From assembly GCA_023228225.1 (NCBI GenBank), contig JALOBO010000041.1:1-12050 (forward strand): a stretch of 12,050 bases of DNA. The letters are read 5' to 3'. A program made the position numbers and the translations under genes. The notes beneath the pieces were generated by a model that did no database searches, was not told the origin of the DNA, and saw nothing but the letters and a program-made list of their open reading frames with translations. Origin of the DNA: Clostridia bacterium. Lineage in GTDB: Bacteria; Bacillota; Clostridia; Christensenellales; UBA1242. Each line of letters opens with the position of its first letter. Position 1 is the first letter of the stretch. This document shows, piece after piece, positions 1 to 6,803 of the stretch.

Positions 1-360
1 TTTATGATCTTTGTGCCAATAACCGTGATTACCTATTTCAAAACCTTGTTCATAAATGCTTTTAACAGTATTCGTATTAGAATTAGCCCAGCTTCCACCA
101 ACAAAAAATGTGGCGGTTACATTGTTATTTTTTAGCACCTGCATAATAGGCTCTATATATTCTGTGCCAGTGTAAACATTAAACATTAGCGATACATTTG
201 CAATATCAGTATTACCCCTAAATATTGGCGAATTATCATTTTTTCCGCTTACACTTTGAATATCGGCGACAAATGTAAAAGCAAATATAGAAATAAGGAC
301 TAGACTAATTATTAAATTTGAAATTATGTTAACAAAAAATTTATGACTTAACTTGGGCAT
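1..360 (-). CDS. Polysaccharide deacetylase (NodB)-like membrane-anchored protein, N-terminal 120 residues only
   Basis: This open frame runs off the left edge, so only the first 120 residues are seen. Residues 1-8 are short and basic, residues 9-33 form a hydrophobic signal or anchor segment, and the rest should lie outside the membrane. From about residue 55 the sequence follows the NodB carbohydrate esterase 4 fold: the first strand (VSLMF, 56-60), the ATFFVGG strand (83-89), and the metal-site motif GNHGYWH (110-116) with His112 and His116. In active family members the first strand is followed by Asp-Asp, the catalytic base and a metal ligand; here the aligned residues are Asn61 and Val62. 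A gene of this family downstream of pnp matches ylxY in Bacillus subtilis, so it is probably the positional counterpart, but the loss of the Asp pair makes classical deacetylase activity uncertain. The ATG at 358-360 is preceded by AGGTGG. It has its own candidate promoter. The C-terminal half of the domain is outside the window. Confidence 0.85.
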   Translation of the reverse strand, partial: MPKLSHKFFVNIISNLIISLVLISIFAFTFVADIQSVSGKNDNSPIFRGNTDIANVSLMFNVYTGTEYIEPIMQVLKNNNVTATFFVGGSWANSNTNTVKSIYEQGFEIGNHGYWHKDHK

Positions 361-395
361 ATTCCACCTATTACAAAATATGCAAAGCAATACAA

Positions 396-424
396 ATAAT
401 ATGCTTGTAAAACTAATGTGGCAA
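396..424 (-). promoter_or_regulatory. Candidate sigma-A promoter of the deacetylase-like gene
   Basis: On the minus strand a -35 TTGCCA (419-424) and a -10 TATTAT (396-401) are separated by exactly 17 bases, each one mismatch from consensus. Transcription would start near 389, about 29 bases before the ATG. The -35 box shares bases with the U-tract of the pnp terminator, so termination and re-initiation are packed together. Inferred from sequence only. Confidence 0.55.
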
Positions 425-450
425 AAAAACAGCGGTTAAACTGTTCTTTT
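423..450 (-). terminator. Intrinsic terminator after pnp
   Basis: Reading the minus strand, AACAG and CTGTT (positions 441-445 and 428-432) form a stem around an 8-base loop, extendable by A-U pairs and one G-U pair. A run of seven Ts follows (423-429). It lies 44-71 bases beyond the pnp stop codon, as expected for the end of the rpsO-pnp unit. Confidence 0.7.
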
Positions 451-493
451 TATAATTTAATATTTAAACTGAGTTTGAAATAGGCGGAATATA

Positions 494-2581
494 TTAAAGT
501 TTTTTTACAAGTTTTAAATCAACTCTGCCTTTTTCATCAACTTTTATTACTTCTACAATAACAGAGTCATTAATATTTATAACATCTTCAACTTTTTCAA
601 CTCTGTGGTCAGCAAGTTTAGATATATGGACCATACCATCTTTTCCGGGTGCAAGTTGAACAAATGCGCCAAATTGCATAATTCTAACCACTTTACCAGT
701 AAATTGTGCGCCAGGAGCAGGCTCGGTTACAATAGCCAAAATAATAGATTTTGCTAATGCTGCCTTATCGCTGTCTGGAGTAGCAATAAATACTTTACCA
801 TCATCATTAATATCAATTTTAACGCCAGTATCTTCAATAATCTTATTAATTACTTTACCACCGGTACCAATAACATCTCTAATTTTATCAGGATCAATAT
901 TAAAACTGATAATCTTTGGTGCATATTTTGATAGTTCGGTGCGTGGAGCAGGTAAAACTTCAAGCATTTTATTTAAAATAAACAATCTTCCAAGTCTTGC
1001 TTGCTCTAATGCAGTTTGTAAAATATTTTTATCAATGCCTTTTATTTTAATATCCATTTGAATAGCAGTAATACCATCTTTTGTACCCGCAACCTTAAAA
1101 TCCATATCGCCTAAAAAATCTTCAAGTCCTTGAATATCGCTAAGCACTGAAACTTTATGTGAACTTTCATCTTTAATAAGTCCCATTGCAATACCTGCAA
1201 CAGGGGCTTTAATGGGAACACCCGCGTCCATAAGTGCTAGGGTTGAACCACAAACGCTTGCTTGTGACGTTGAACCATTTGAACTTAAAACTTCACTAAC
1301 TGTTCTAATAGCATACGGAAATTCTTCTTCAGAAGGAAGAACGGCTTCAAGTGCACGCTCAGCCAATGCTCCGTGACCAATCTCTCTTCTGCCAGGGCTT
1401 CTGAGTGGTTTTGCTTCACCCGTACTGTATCCAGGAAAATTATAGTGATGCATATAACGCTTTGCTTCTTCATCATCAAGTCCTTCCAGTTTTTGAACAT
1501 CACCTATTGTGCCAAGTGTAGCCGTTGTTAAAACCTGAGTCATACCTCTTGTAAACACTCCACTACCGTGAACGCGTGGAAGAATACCCGTTTCACACCA
1601 AATAGGTCTAATTTCGGTAAGCGCCCTGCCATCAGGACGAACACCGTCCTTCGTAATTTTGGCACGAACTTTTTCTTTGGTCATGTGGTAAAGGACATCG
1701 CCAATTTCTCTTTGTTTATCAATAAAAATTTCGGCAAAATGTTCTTGAACATTTTTATTTGTTTCTTCTTCTCTGACTTCTCTTTCTCTGCGGTCAAATG
1801 TAGAAAGTGTGTGATCTACAAGCTTGTCAGCATATTTTCTGACTTGTGCTTCTAATTCGTCAGGAATAATATAGTAAGGAAGGTCAGTGGCTTTTTTTAC
1901 TCCAACTATTTTAACAATTTTTTCTTGGAACGCAACCTGTTTTTTAATTTCTTCGTGTGCAACCATAATACCTTCAAGCATTTCGGCTTCGGTAACTACT
2001 TTTGCGCCTGCTTCAACCATTAAAATTGCATCTATGGTGCCAGATACGGTAACAAACATTCTAGCGTTTTCACGCTGTTCATTATCAGGATTAATAACAT
2101 ATTTATCACCAACAAGTGCAACTCCTGTCGAACCGGTTGGTCCAGCAAATGGAATGTTAGAAATTGAAAGTGCAATAGAAGAACCCAACATAGCAAGAGG
2201 CTCCGGAGCAATATTACTATCTACCGAAAGAGCAGTGGCGGTAACCGTTACATCATTAAAAAAGTTTTTAGGGAAAAGAGGTCTAAGTGGTCTATCAATA
2301 AGTCTAGATGTTAAAATAGCCTTATCGGAAGCCCTGCCTTCTCTTTTTTTAAATCCGCCAGGAATTTTACCGACAGCATACATTTTTTCTTCAAAATCTA
2401 CGCCAAGTGGGAAGAAATCCACACCTTCTCGTGGAGATTTTGACATTGCAACATTAACCATAACAACGGTTTCACCACATTCAATTATGCAAGAACCGTT
2501 TGATTGTTCGCAATATTTACCTATTGTTACTTTTAATTTTTTTCCATCAATATCAGATTCAAATATTCGTCCTAAGTCCAT
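494..2581 (-). CDS. pnp: Polyribonucleotide nucleotidyltransferase (PNPase)
   Basis: PNPase degrades RNA 3' to 5' by phosphorolysis, releasing nucleoside diphosphates, and can run in reverse to add tails; it acts as a cytoplasmic trimer in RNA turnover. The 695 residues match the usual length and full domain order: first RNase PH domain (about 10-215), helical domain (about 240-310), second RNase PH domain (about 315-545), KH domain (about 555-615) and S1 domain (about 622-693). The catalytic half keeps GRRE (397-400), the NGSTSQ phosphate-binding motif (435-440) and the GDMDFK acidic site with Asp488 and Asp494. The KH loop IGTGGK (571-576) and the S1 stretch GAFVQL (638-643) are also present. 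ATG at 2581 follows a strong GGAGGT. It lies 65 bases after rpsO, as in many bacteria, with a terminator-like hairpin between them, so expression probably depends on read-through. Nothing is missing or truncated. Confidence 0.98.
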   Translation of the reverse strand: MDLGRIFESDIDGKKLKVTIGKYCEQSNGSCIIECGETVVMVNVAMSKSPREGVDFFPLGVDFEEKMYAVGKIPGGFKKREGRASDKAILTSRLIDRPLRPLFPKNFFNDVTVTATALSVDSNIAPEPLAMLGSSIALSISNIPFAGPTGSTGVALVGDKYVINPDNEQRENARMFVTVSGTIDAILMVEAGAKVVTEAEMLEGIMVAHEEIKKQVAFQEKIVKIVGVKKATDLPYYIIPDELEAQVRKYADKLVDHTLSTFDRREREVREEETNKNVQEHFAEIFIDKQREIGDVLYHMTKEKVRAKITKDGVRPDGRALTEIRPIWCETGILPRVHGSGVFTRGMTQVLTTATLGTIGDVQKLEGLDDEEAKRYMHHYNFPGYSTGEAKPLRSPGRREIGHGALAERALEAVLPSEEEFPYAIRTVSEVLSSNGSTSQASVCGSTLALMDAGVPIKAPVAGIAMGLIKDESSHKVSVLSDIQGLEDFLGDMDFKVAGTKDGITAIQMDIKIKGIDKNILQTALEQARLGRLFILNKMLEVLPAPRTELSKYAPKIISFNIDPDKIRDVIGTGGKVINKIIEDTGVKIDINDDGKVFIATPDSDKAALAKSIILAIVTEPAPGAQFTGKVVRIMQFGAFVQLAPGKDGMVHISKLADHRVEKVEDVININDSVIVEVIKVDEKGRVDLKLVKKL

Positions 2582-2611
2582 TATAATACCTCCATTAGTA
2601 AAATCAGTTTG

Positions 2612-2634
2612 AAAAAAGAGGCGATATCCGCCTC
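2612..2634 (-). terminator. Terminator or attenuator hairpin between rpsO and pnp
   Basis: On the minus strand a perfect six-pair, GC-rich stem GAGGCG / CGCCTC (2629-2634 and 2618-2623) with a five-base loop is followed directly by six Ts (2612-2617). It begins 13 bases after the rpsO stop. No good promoter is visible between it and the pnp start, only 30 bases away. The simplest reading is a partial terminator that lets a fraction of rpsO transcripts continue into pnp, or an RNA processing site. Confidence 0.75.
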
Positions 2635-2646
2635 AAATTTGTGCTT

Positions 2647-2907
2647 TTATCTTATGCCAAGCGATTTTTTAAGTTCTCTTTGTTTATTAATATCTTTCTT
2701 TTCAAGATATTTTAAAAGAGATTTTCTTTGGCTTACAAGCATAAGTAAACCGCGTCTAGAATGTTGATCTTTTTTATGAACATCTAAATGAGCGGTAAGA
2801 TCGGTAATGCGCTGCGACAATAGTGCAATTTGCACTTCCGGAGAACCTGTATCCCCTTCTTTACGCGCATAAGTTTTTACAATTTCTTGTGTCTTTGCTT
2901 TTTCCAT
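2647..2907 (-). CDS. rpsO: 30S ribosomal protein S15
   Basis: S15 binds the central domain of 16S rRNA early in small-subunit assembly. The 86-residue product has the expected length (about 88-89 is usual) and the family signature: [16 protein letters not shown] at 19-34, then a histidine-rich segment (residues 40-49, [10 protein letters not shown]), and [16 protein letters not shown] at 50-65, which carries the rRNA-contact residues. The ATG at 2907 follows GGAGG at a good distance. A candidate promoter lies about 90 bases upstream, just beyond the end of hemZ, so rpsO probably heads its own unit with pnp. The leader can fold and may serve S15 autoregulation. Confidence 0.98.
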   Translation of the reverse strand: MEKAKTQEIVKTYARKEGDTGSPEVQIALLSQRITDLTAHLDVHKKDQHSRRGLLMLVSQRKSLLKYLEKKDINKQRELKKSLGIR

Positions 2908-2990
2908 TTAATTTTTCCTCCATAATTTTTATATTCGCCTAAAACATAGTTATGCGCGGAGTTAAACCGCAAAACTGCGTATCAGGTACT
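2908..2990 (-). promoter_or_regulatory. Structured 5' leader of rpsO, possible S15 autoregulatory element
   Basis: The leader of about 83 bases can form at least two mutually exclusive small stems on the minus strand. CGCA-GTTT-TGCG (within about 2967-2979) competes with GCGG-TTTAACT-CCGC (within about 2957-2971), because both use the same GCG bases. rpsO leaders are known in several bacterial groups to bind S15 by imitating its 16S rRNA site. From memory, the run ACGCAG ... GCGGTTT here resembles the 16S sequence near helices 20-21 (ACGCAGGCGGTTT in E. coli), but with an insertion. A regulatory role is therefore inferred, not shown. Confidence 0.3.
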
Positions 2991-2996
2991 TTTGGT

Positions 2997-3025
2997 ATAA
3001 TATCACATATTATTTAATTTGTAAA
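2997..3025 (-). promoter_or_regulatory. Candidate sigma-A promoter of rpsO-pnp
   Basis: On the minus strand -35 TTTACA (3020-3025) and -10 TATTAT (2997-3002) are spaced by 17 bases. Transcription would start near 2990. The promoter sits only 33 bases after the hemZ stop, with no terminator visible between them, so hemZ transcripts may also read into rpsO. Confidence 0.55.
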
Positions 3026-3057
3026 TTAGTATTTGAAATTTCTTAAATTTATTTTAT

Positions 3058-4602
3058 TTATTTAAACAAATTTTCCTTACGAATTTTCATTTCTTCAATT
3101 CTATCAATATATTCTTTTATATCTTTAAGATTTGCAGATCGTTCAATTCGTTGTCCACCATCAAAAAGACATTTAGATATTGCGTTTGCACCGCAAGCCA
3201 TAATTCCAAAAAGTTCTTCCATGCTATCAATGTTAAAAATGCACATTTTGCCCTTTTTTGAGTATCCAATATTTTCAAGATTTCCTGTCATATATTTTTG
3301 CCTGTATATATAATACGGTTCGTAACCATGTTCAATTAAAACTTTTAATGAATAGTCCAGCATTTTATTAATATCTTTATTAATATTCATCTTGCCGTTT
3401 TCTTCTATTAAGTCTGAACCACGTTTTGCCGAAAGTGTATGTACAGTTATGTTATCTGGCGCTAATTCAAGCGTTTTTAAAATTGTACGCTTAAAGTCTA
3501 TAAATTTTTCGTTACTAAATCCTGCTATTAAATCCATATTAATATTAAACCCATAAGGTTGTGCCATTTTATAAGCATTTAAAATATCTTGCGAAGTGTG
3601 ATTACGCCCAATGGCAAGTAGCGTACTATCTTTAAATGATTGTGGATTAATGCTAATACGTGTTACATTATATTTTTTTAGTAAATCAAGTTTAGATTTT
3701 GTTATAGTGTCAGGTCTGCCCGCCTCTACCGTAAATTCGGAAACACCAAAGTTACATTCTTTTAAAATCTCTTCTAAATTTTCATCTGGAATTGCTGTGG
3801 GAGTTCCGCCACCTATATATACACTTCGTACTTTATAACCTTTGCTAATAATTAGTTCTTTTGCATGCCTTATTTCGTTTATCAGTGCTTTTGTATAAGG
3901 CGCTACTGTCTGTTTTGTTTTAGAAATAACTGATGATACAAAAGAACAGTAATTACATTTTGAAGTACAGTAAGGTATATTTATATAAAAATCAATTGCT
4001 TTTTCGTTATTTTTAATAATTAGATTGCCTACGGGGTAATTTTTTATCAAAAAATCATCTAAAACTTTATTTTGGTTTTTAATAATTCTAACAGTAAGTT
4101 CCGCTTTTTTGTGTGACACATAAAAATCTTCTTCCATAATTTCTTTTAAAGAACTTAAAGTTTGGTTATTAGGAGTATCTAATCGTAAAAGGTTAATATC
4201 GTTTTTATCAAAACTATGTTTGTCAAGCATTAAAAACCCGCTACCCGATGAAAGCAAATCTCTGCCAAGTTTTGTAGGTCTAACTCCTGTCAGTGAACCC
4301 CACGGCATCGATATCTTAGTATGTTTTTTTAAACATAAATAAGCAGTAATCCTAATACATCTTAACATGACACGCTTAAAATGCAGTAAATCTCTAATTT
4401 CATAGATGTAAAATGTCCTATTTTCCTCGGTGCTTTTTAGATTTAAATACTTACATGAAATATACAAAATATTACCATCTTGTTTTACATATAAAGATAA
4501 TGTGCCTCTAATATTATCGGCGAATTCTATATCAGCGTAAAACAGTTTTATTGTATCTTGCAGGTCATGCTCCGATTCAGGTATATTTGTGATAAGTTTC
4601 AA
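3058..4602 (-). CDS. hemZ: HemZ-type radical SAM protein (oxygen-independent coproporphyrinogen dehydrogenase family)
   Basis: The 514-residue protein matches the HemZ branch of the HemN/HemW radical SAM family, which uses a 4Fe-4S cluster and S-adenosylmethionine. The cluster motif CxxxCxxC is Cys212, Cys216 and Cys219, preceded by IPY; the SAM-binding GGGTPT is at 264-269 and the VEAGRPD strand at 292-298. HemZ hallmarks are the WGSLTGVRPTKLGRDLL stretch in the N-terminal region (101-117) and YRQKYMTGNLENIGY in the C-terminal region (433-447). HemZ is annotated as decarboxylating coproporphyrinogen III, but no other haem gene is in view, so its substrate here is open. The gap to rel is 84 bases, where a weak promoter is possible. 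The start is TTG, supported by GGGAG seven bases upstream; the next Met is residue 79. In related Firmicutes hemZ lies near rel, as here. Confidence 0.9.
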   Translation of the reverse strand: MKLITNIPESEHDLQDTIKLFYADIEFADNIRGTLSLYVKQDGNILYISCKYLNLKSTEENRTFYIYEIRDLLHFKRVMLRCIRITAYLCLKKHTKISMPWGSLTGVRPTKLGRDLLSSGSGFLMLDKHSFDKNDINLLRLDTPNNQTLSSLKEIMEEDFYVSHKKAELTVRIIKNQNKVLDDFLIKNYPVGNLIIKNNEKAIDFYINIPYCTSKCNYCSFVSSVISKTKQTVAPYTKALINEIRHAKELIISKGYKVRSVYIGGGTPTAIPDENLEEILKECNFGVSEFTVEAGRPDTITKSKLDLLKKYNVTRISINPQSFKDSTLLAIGRNHTSQDILNAYKMAQPYGFNINMDLIAGFSNEKFIDFKRTILKTLELAPDNITVHTLSAKRGSDLIEENGKMNINKDINKMLDYSLKVLIEHGYEPYYIYRQKYMTGNLENIGYSKKGKMCIFNIDSMEELFGIMACGANAISKCLFDGGQRIERSANLKDIKEYIDRIEEMKIRKENLFK

Positions 4603-4616
4603 TTTTTTACTCCCTT
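4600..4616 (-). promoter_or_regulatory. Ribosome binding site and TTG start of hemZ
   Basis: On the minus strand AAGGGAG (4610-4616) sits seven bases before TTG (4600-4602). No in-frame ATG occurs until codon 79, which would remove conserved N-terminal sequence. The Shine-Dalgarno spacing decides for TTG. Confidence 0.75.
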
Positions 4617-4622
4617 AAATTT

Positions 4623-4651
4623 ATTCTACATAAATATATTATTAAAAGCAA
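4623..4651 (-). promoter_or_regulatory. Weak candidate promoter of hemZ
   Basis: In the 84-base gap between rel and hemZ the minus strand has TTGCTT (4646-4651) and TAGAAT (4623-4628) with a 17-base spacer. The -10 differs from consensus at one base, but the -35 matches only three. No terminator is seen after rel, so hemZ may simply be co-transcribed. Confidence 0.3.
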
Positions 4652-4686
4652 CAATTTTTGTCTTAAATTAATGGGCAAAATATATT

Positions 4687-6780
4687 CTAAGAACGGAAAA
4701 CATCATAAACCCCTTTTAGTACTTTTATTTTATTTGTAATATTTAATAATTGATTTTGGTCTTTTATTTGTAGTGCAACATTTATTATTCCGCGGTCTCT
4801 ATCCAGTTTTTTGGCTTCAAACGAAGCAATTGAAATATTATTTTTGCTAATTTCATTTGCTACAATGGCAAGCACTCTCCCATCATCTTGAATTATAATC
4901 CTTAATGTTGCGGTTAATATTGTGCTTGCATCTATTTTCCATTCTGCTTCTATTAATCGTTCAGGTTCTGCATACTTTACATTAACACAGTCTTTGCGAT
5001 GAATTGACACTCCCCTCCCGCGTGAAATAAACCCAATTATTTCATCACCAGCAATGGGCGAACAGCAACCTGCAAATCTAATAAGCACATCATCTAAATC
5101 CTTAATAATAATACCACTGTCATTCTTTTTATTGTTTTGTAATTGCTTAGTGTCTATTTTTGGCTGTAAATCAAGTATATATTGCTTATATAATGCTTTA
5201 AGTTTGCTTATAACTTGGTTTGATGAAATAGCACCAAATCCTACACTTGCATACATATCATCATAACTTGTAAATGAATAGCGTTCAAACATTTGTCCGA
5301 TATATTTTTCATCTAAAAGTTTTGAAAGTAAATAACCTTGTGCCTTAGCATTTTGTTCTAAAATTGTTTTACCGCGTTTAATGTTTTCATCTTTCATTTC
5401 ATGCTTAAAAAACGCTCTAATTTTATCTCGTGCGGTTTCTGTTTTAGCCAGTTTTAGCCAGTCCCTAGATGGTCCCTTAGATAGAGATGAAGTAACAATT
5501 TCTATTATATCGCCACTTTTTAATTTGGTATTAATAGGTACCATTTTACCATTGATTTTTGCACCTACACATTTGTTACCGATATCGCTGTGAATATAGT
5601 AAGCAAAATCAATAGGCGTAGCCCCTTCTGGAAATTGTAATACTTTCCCTTTTGGAGTTTGGACAAAAATTTCGCCACTGTAAATATCCACTTTTAAATT
5701 TGCAATAAATTCTTCGGCACTTAAATCTTTTTGCTCGTCCATTAACTGTCGTATACTACCAAGTTTAATATCTAGCGTATCTTGTTTTGTGCGCTTTTCT
5801 TTGTACATCCAATGTGCTGCAACACCATATTCGGCGGCACGATGCATTTCTAGTGTGCGAATTTGTATTTCTATGGGTTGTTCATTAAATATTACAGTAG
5901 TGTGTATTGATTGATAACCATTTGGTTTAGGAAGCGCAATATAATCCTTAAATCTATCTTGCATAGGTACAAATTCGGTATGAACTTTGCCAAGAACACT
6001 ATAACATTCGGGCACGGTATTAACTATAACACGCAGTGCTACGATATCATAAATATTATCTAGCGAATGAGTCTTATCTCTAATTTTTTTATAAATGCTA
6101 TAAGTATGTTTTTTTCTGCCTGTAATTTCGGCTTTCATTTGAAGTTCGGCTACTAAATTTTTTAATTTATTTTTTATTAACTCTACATCTTTTTCACGCG
6201 CGTGGTATCTTGATTCTACACTATCATAAATTTGTTTAGAAATTTTTGGTTCTAATACAGCAAAACAAGTATCTTCTAATTCACTTTTAATTGTAGAAAG
6301 TCCCAACCTGCTTGCAAGCGGAGCATATATGTCAAGTACCATTTTGCAACGGGCTTTTTGTATTTCAGGCGAAAACTCATCTATGGTTAAAACATCTGCA
6401 AGCACATAACAAATAATTATTAGAATTGTTCTAACATCTTTTGCAATAGCAACGAACATTTTTCTAATGTTTTCGGCCTCTTCTTCAATATTTTTAAAAC
6501 CCGTTGTATACAACTTAAACAAAGCATCAAGTACGCTAAAAACCTCTTTGCCATAGTCTTTTAAAATATATTCAGCACTTATACTGCCGTTTTGATATGG
6601 TAAATAAAGCAGTGCCGAAATAAGACTGTCTGCATCAATATTCATATTATATAATTTATTAATAACAATTTCTGTTTTTCTAATATTACGCTGATCGGCA
6701 TATTTTATTAGGTCAGCATATGCCTGTAATAATTTTGAAGAATCCGCATATTTACTGGAAAATAGTTCCTTTAAATCCAT
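4687..6780 (-). CDS. rel: RelA/SpoT-family (p)ppGpp synthetase with degenerate hydrolase domain
   Basis: Long RSH enzymes make (p)ppGpp from ATP and GTP/GDP on starved ribosomes, and most Firmicute versions also hydrolyse it. The 697 residues contain an HD-like N-terminal region (about 20-165), synthetase (about 200-330), TGS domain (about 363-430), helical region, zinc-finger-like region with Cys572, Cys573, His594 and Cys598, and ACT domain (about 620-690). The synthetase looks intact: the G-loop GRKKHTYSIYKK (221-232), Asp245, RFKDY (276-280), Tyr289, His293, and Glu304 in IEIQIRT. The hydrolase does not: the usual HD pair is Tyr59-Leu60, the following Glu-Asp is Gln63-Asn64, the late metal Asp is Tyr125, and no His-x-x-x-His-Pro is found. 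It is probably a synthetase-only enzyme, although RFKD is the form normally seen in bifunctional ones. It starts 23 bases after recJ with AGGAG 11 bases before ATG; the usual apt between them is absent. Confidence 0.95.
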   Translation of the reverse strand: MDLKELFSSKYADSSKLLQAYADLIKYADQRNIRKTEIVINKLYNMNIDADSLISALLYLPYQNGSISAEYILKDYGKEVFSVLDALFKLYTTGFKNIEEEAENIRKMFVAIAKDVRTILIIICYVLADVLTIDEFSPEIQKARCKMVLDIYAPLASRLGLSTIKSELEDTCFAVLEPKISKQIYDSVESRYHAREKDVELIKNKLKNLVAELQMKAEITGRKKHTYSIYKKIRDKTHSLDNIYDIVALRVIVNTVPECYSVLGKVHTEFVPMQDRFKDYIALPKPNGYQSIHTTVIFNEQPIEIQIRTLEMHRAAEYGVAAHWMYKEKRTKQDTLDIKLGSIRQLMDEQKDLSAEEFIANLKVDIYSGEIFVQTPKGKVLQFPEGATPIDFAYYIHSDIGNKCVGAKINGKMVPINTKLKSGDIIEIVTSSLSKGPSRDWLKLAKTETARDKIRAFFKHEMKDENIKRGKTILEQNAKAQGYLLSKLLDEKYIGQMFERYSFTSYDDMYASVGFGAISSNQVISKLKALYKQYILDLQPKIDTKQLQNNKKNDSGIIIKDLDDVLIRFAGCCSPIAGDEIIGFISRGRGVSIHRKDCVNVKYAEPERLIEAEWKIDASTILTATLRIIIQDDGRVLAIVANEISKNNISIASFEAKKLDRDRGIINVALQIKDQNQLLNITNKIKVLKGVYDVFRS

Positions 6781-6803
6781 ATTTATTATGGCTCCTAAAT
6801 GTA

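Noticed and set aside
1887..2612. A 241-codon open frame on the plus strand opposite pnp
   Set aside because: It lies almost entirely antisense to a fully conserved PNPase frame, has no family motif, and its Ser/Thr/Ile-rich composition is typical of a reversed low-GC gene.
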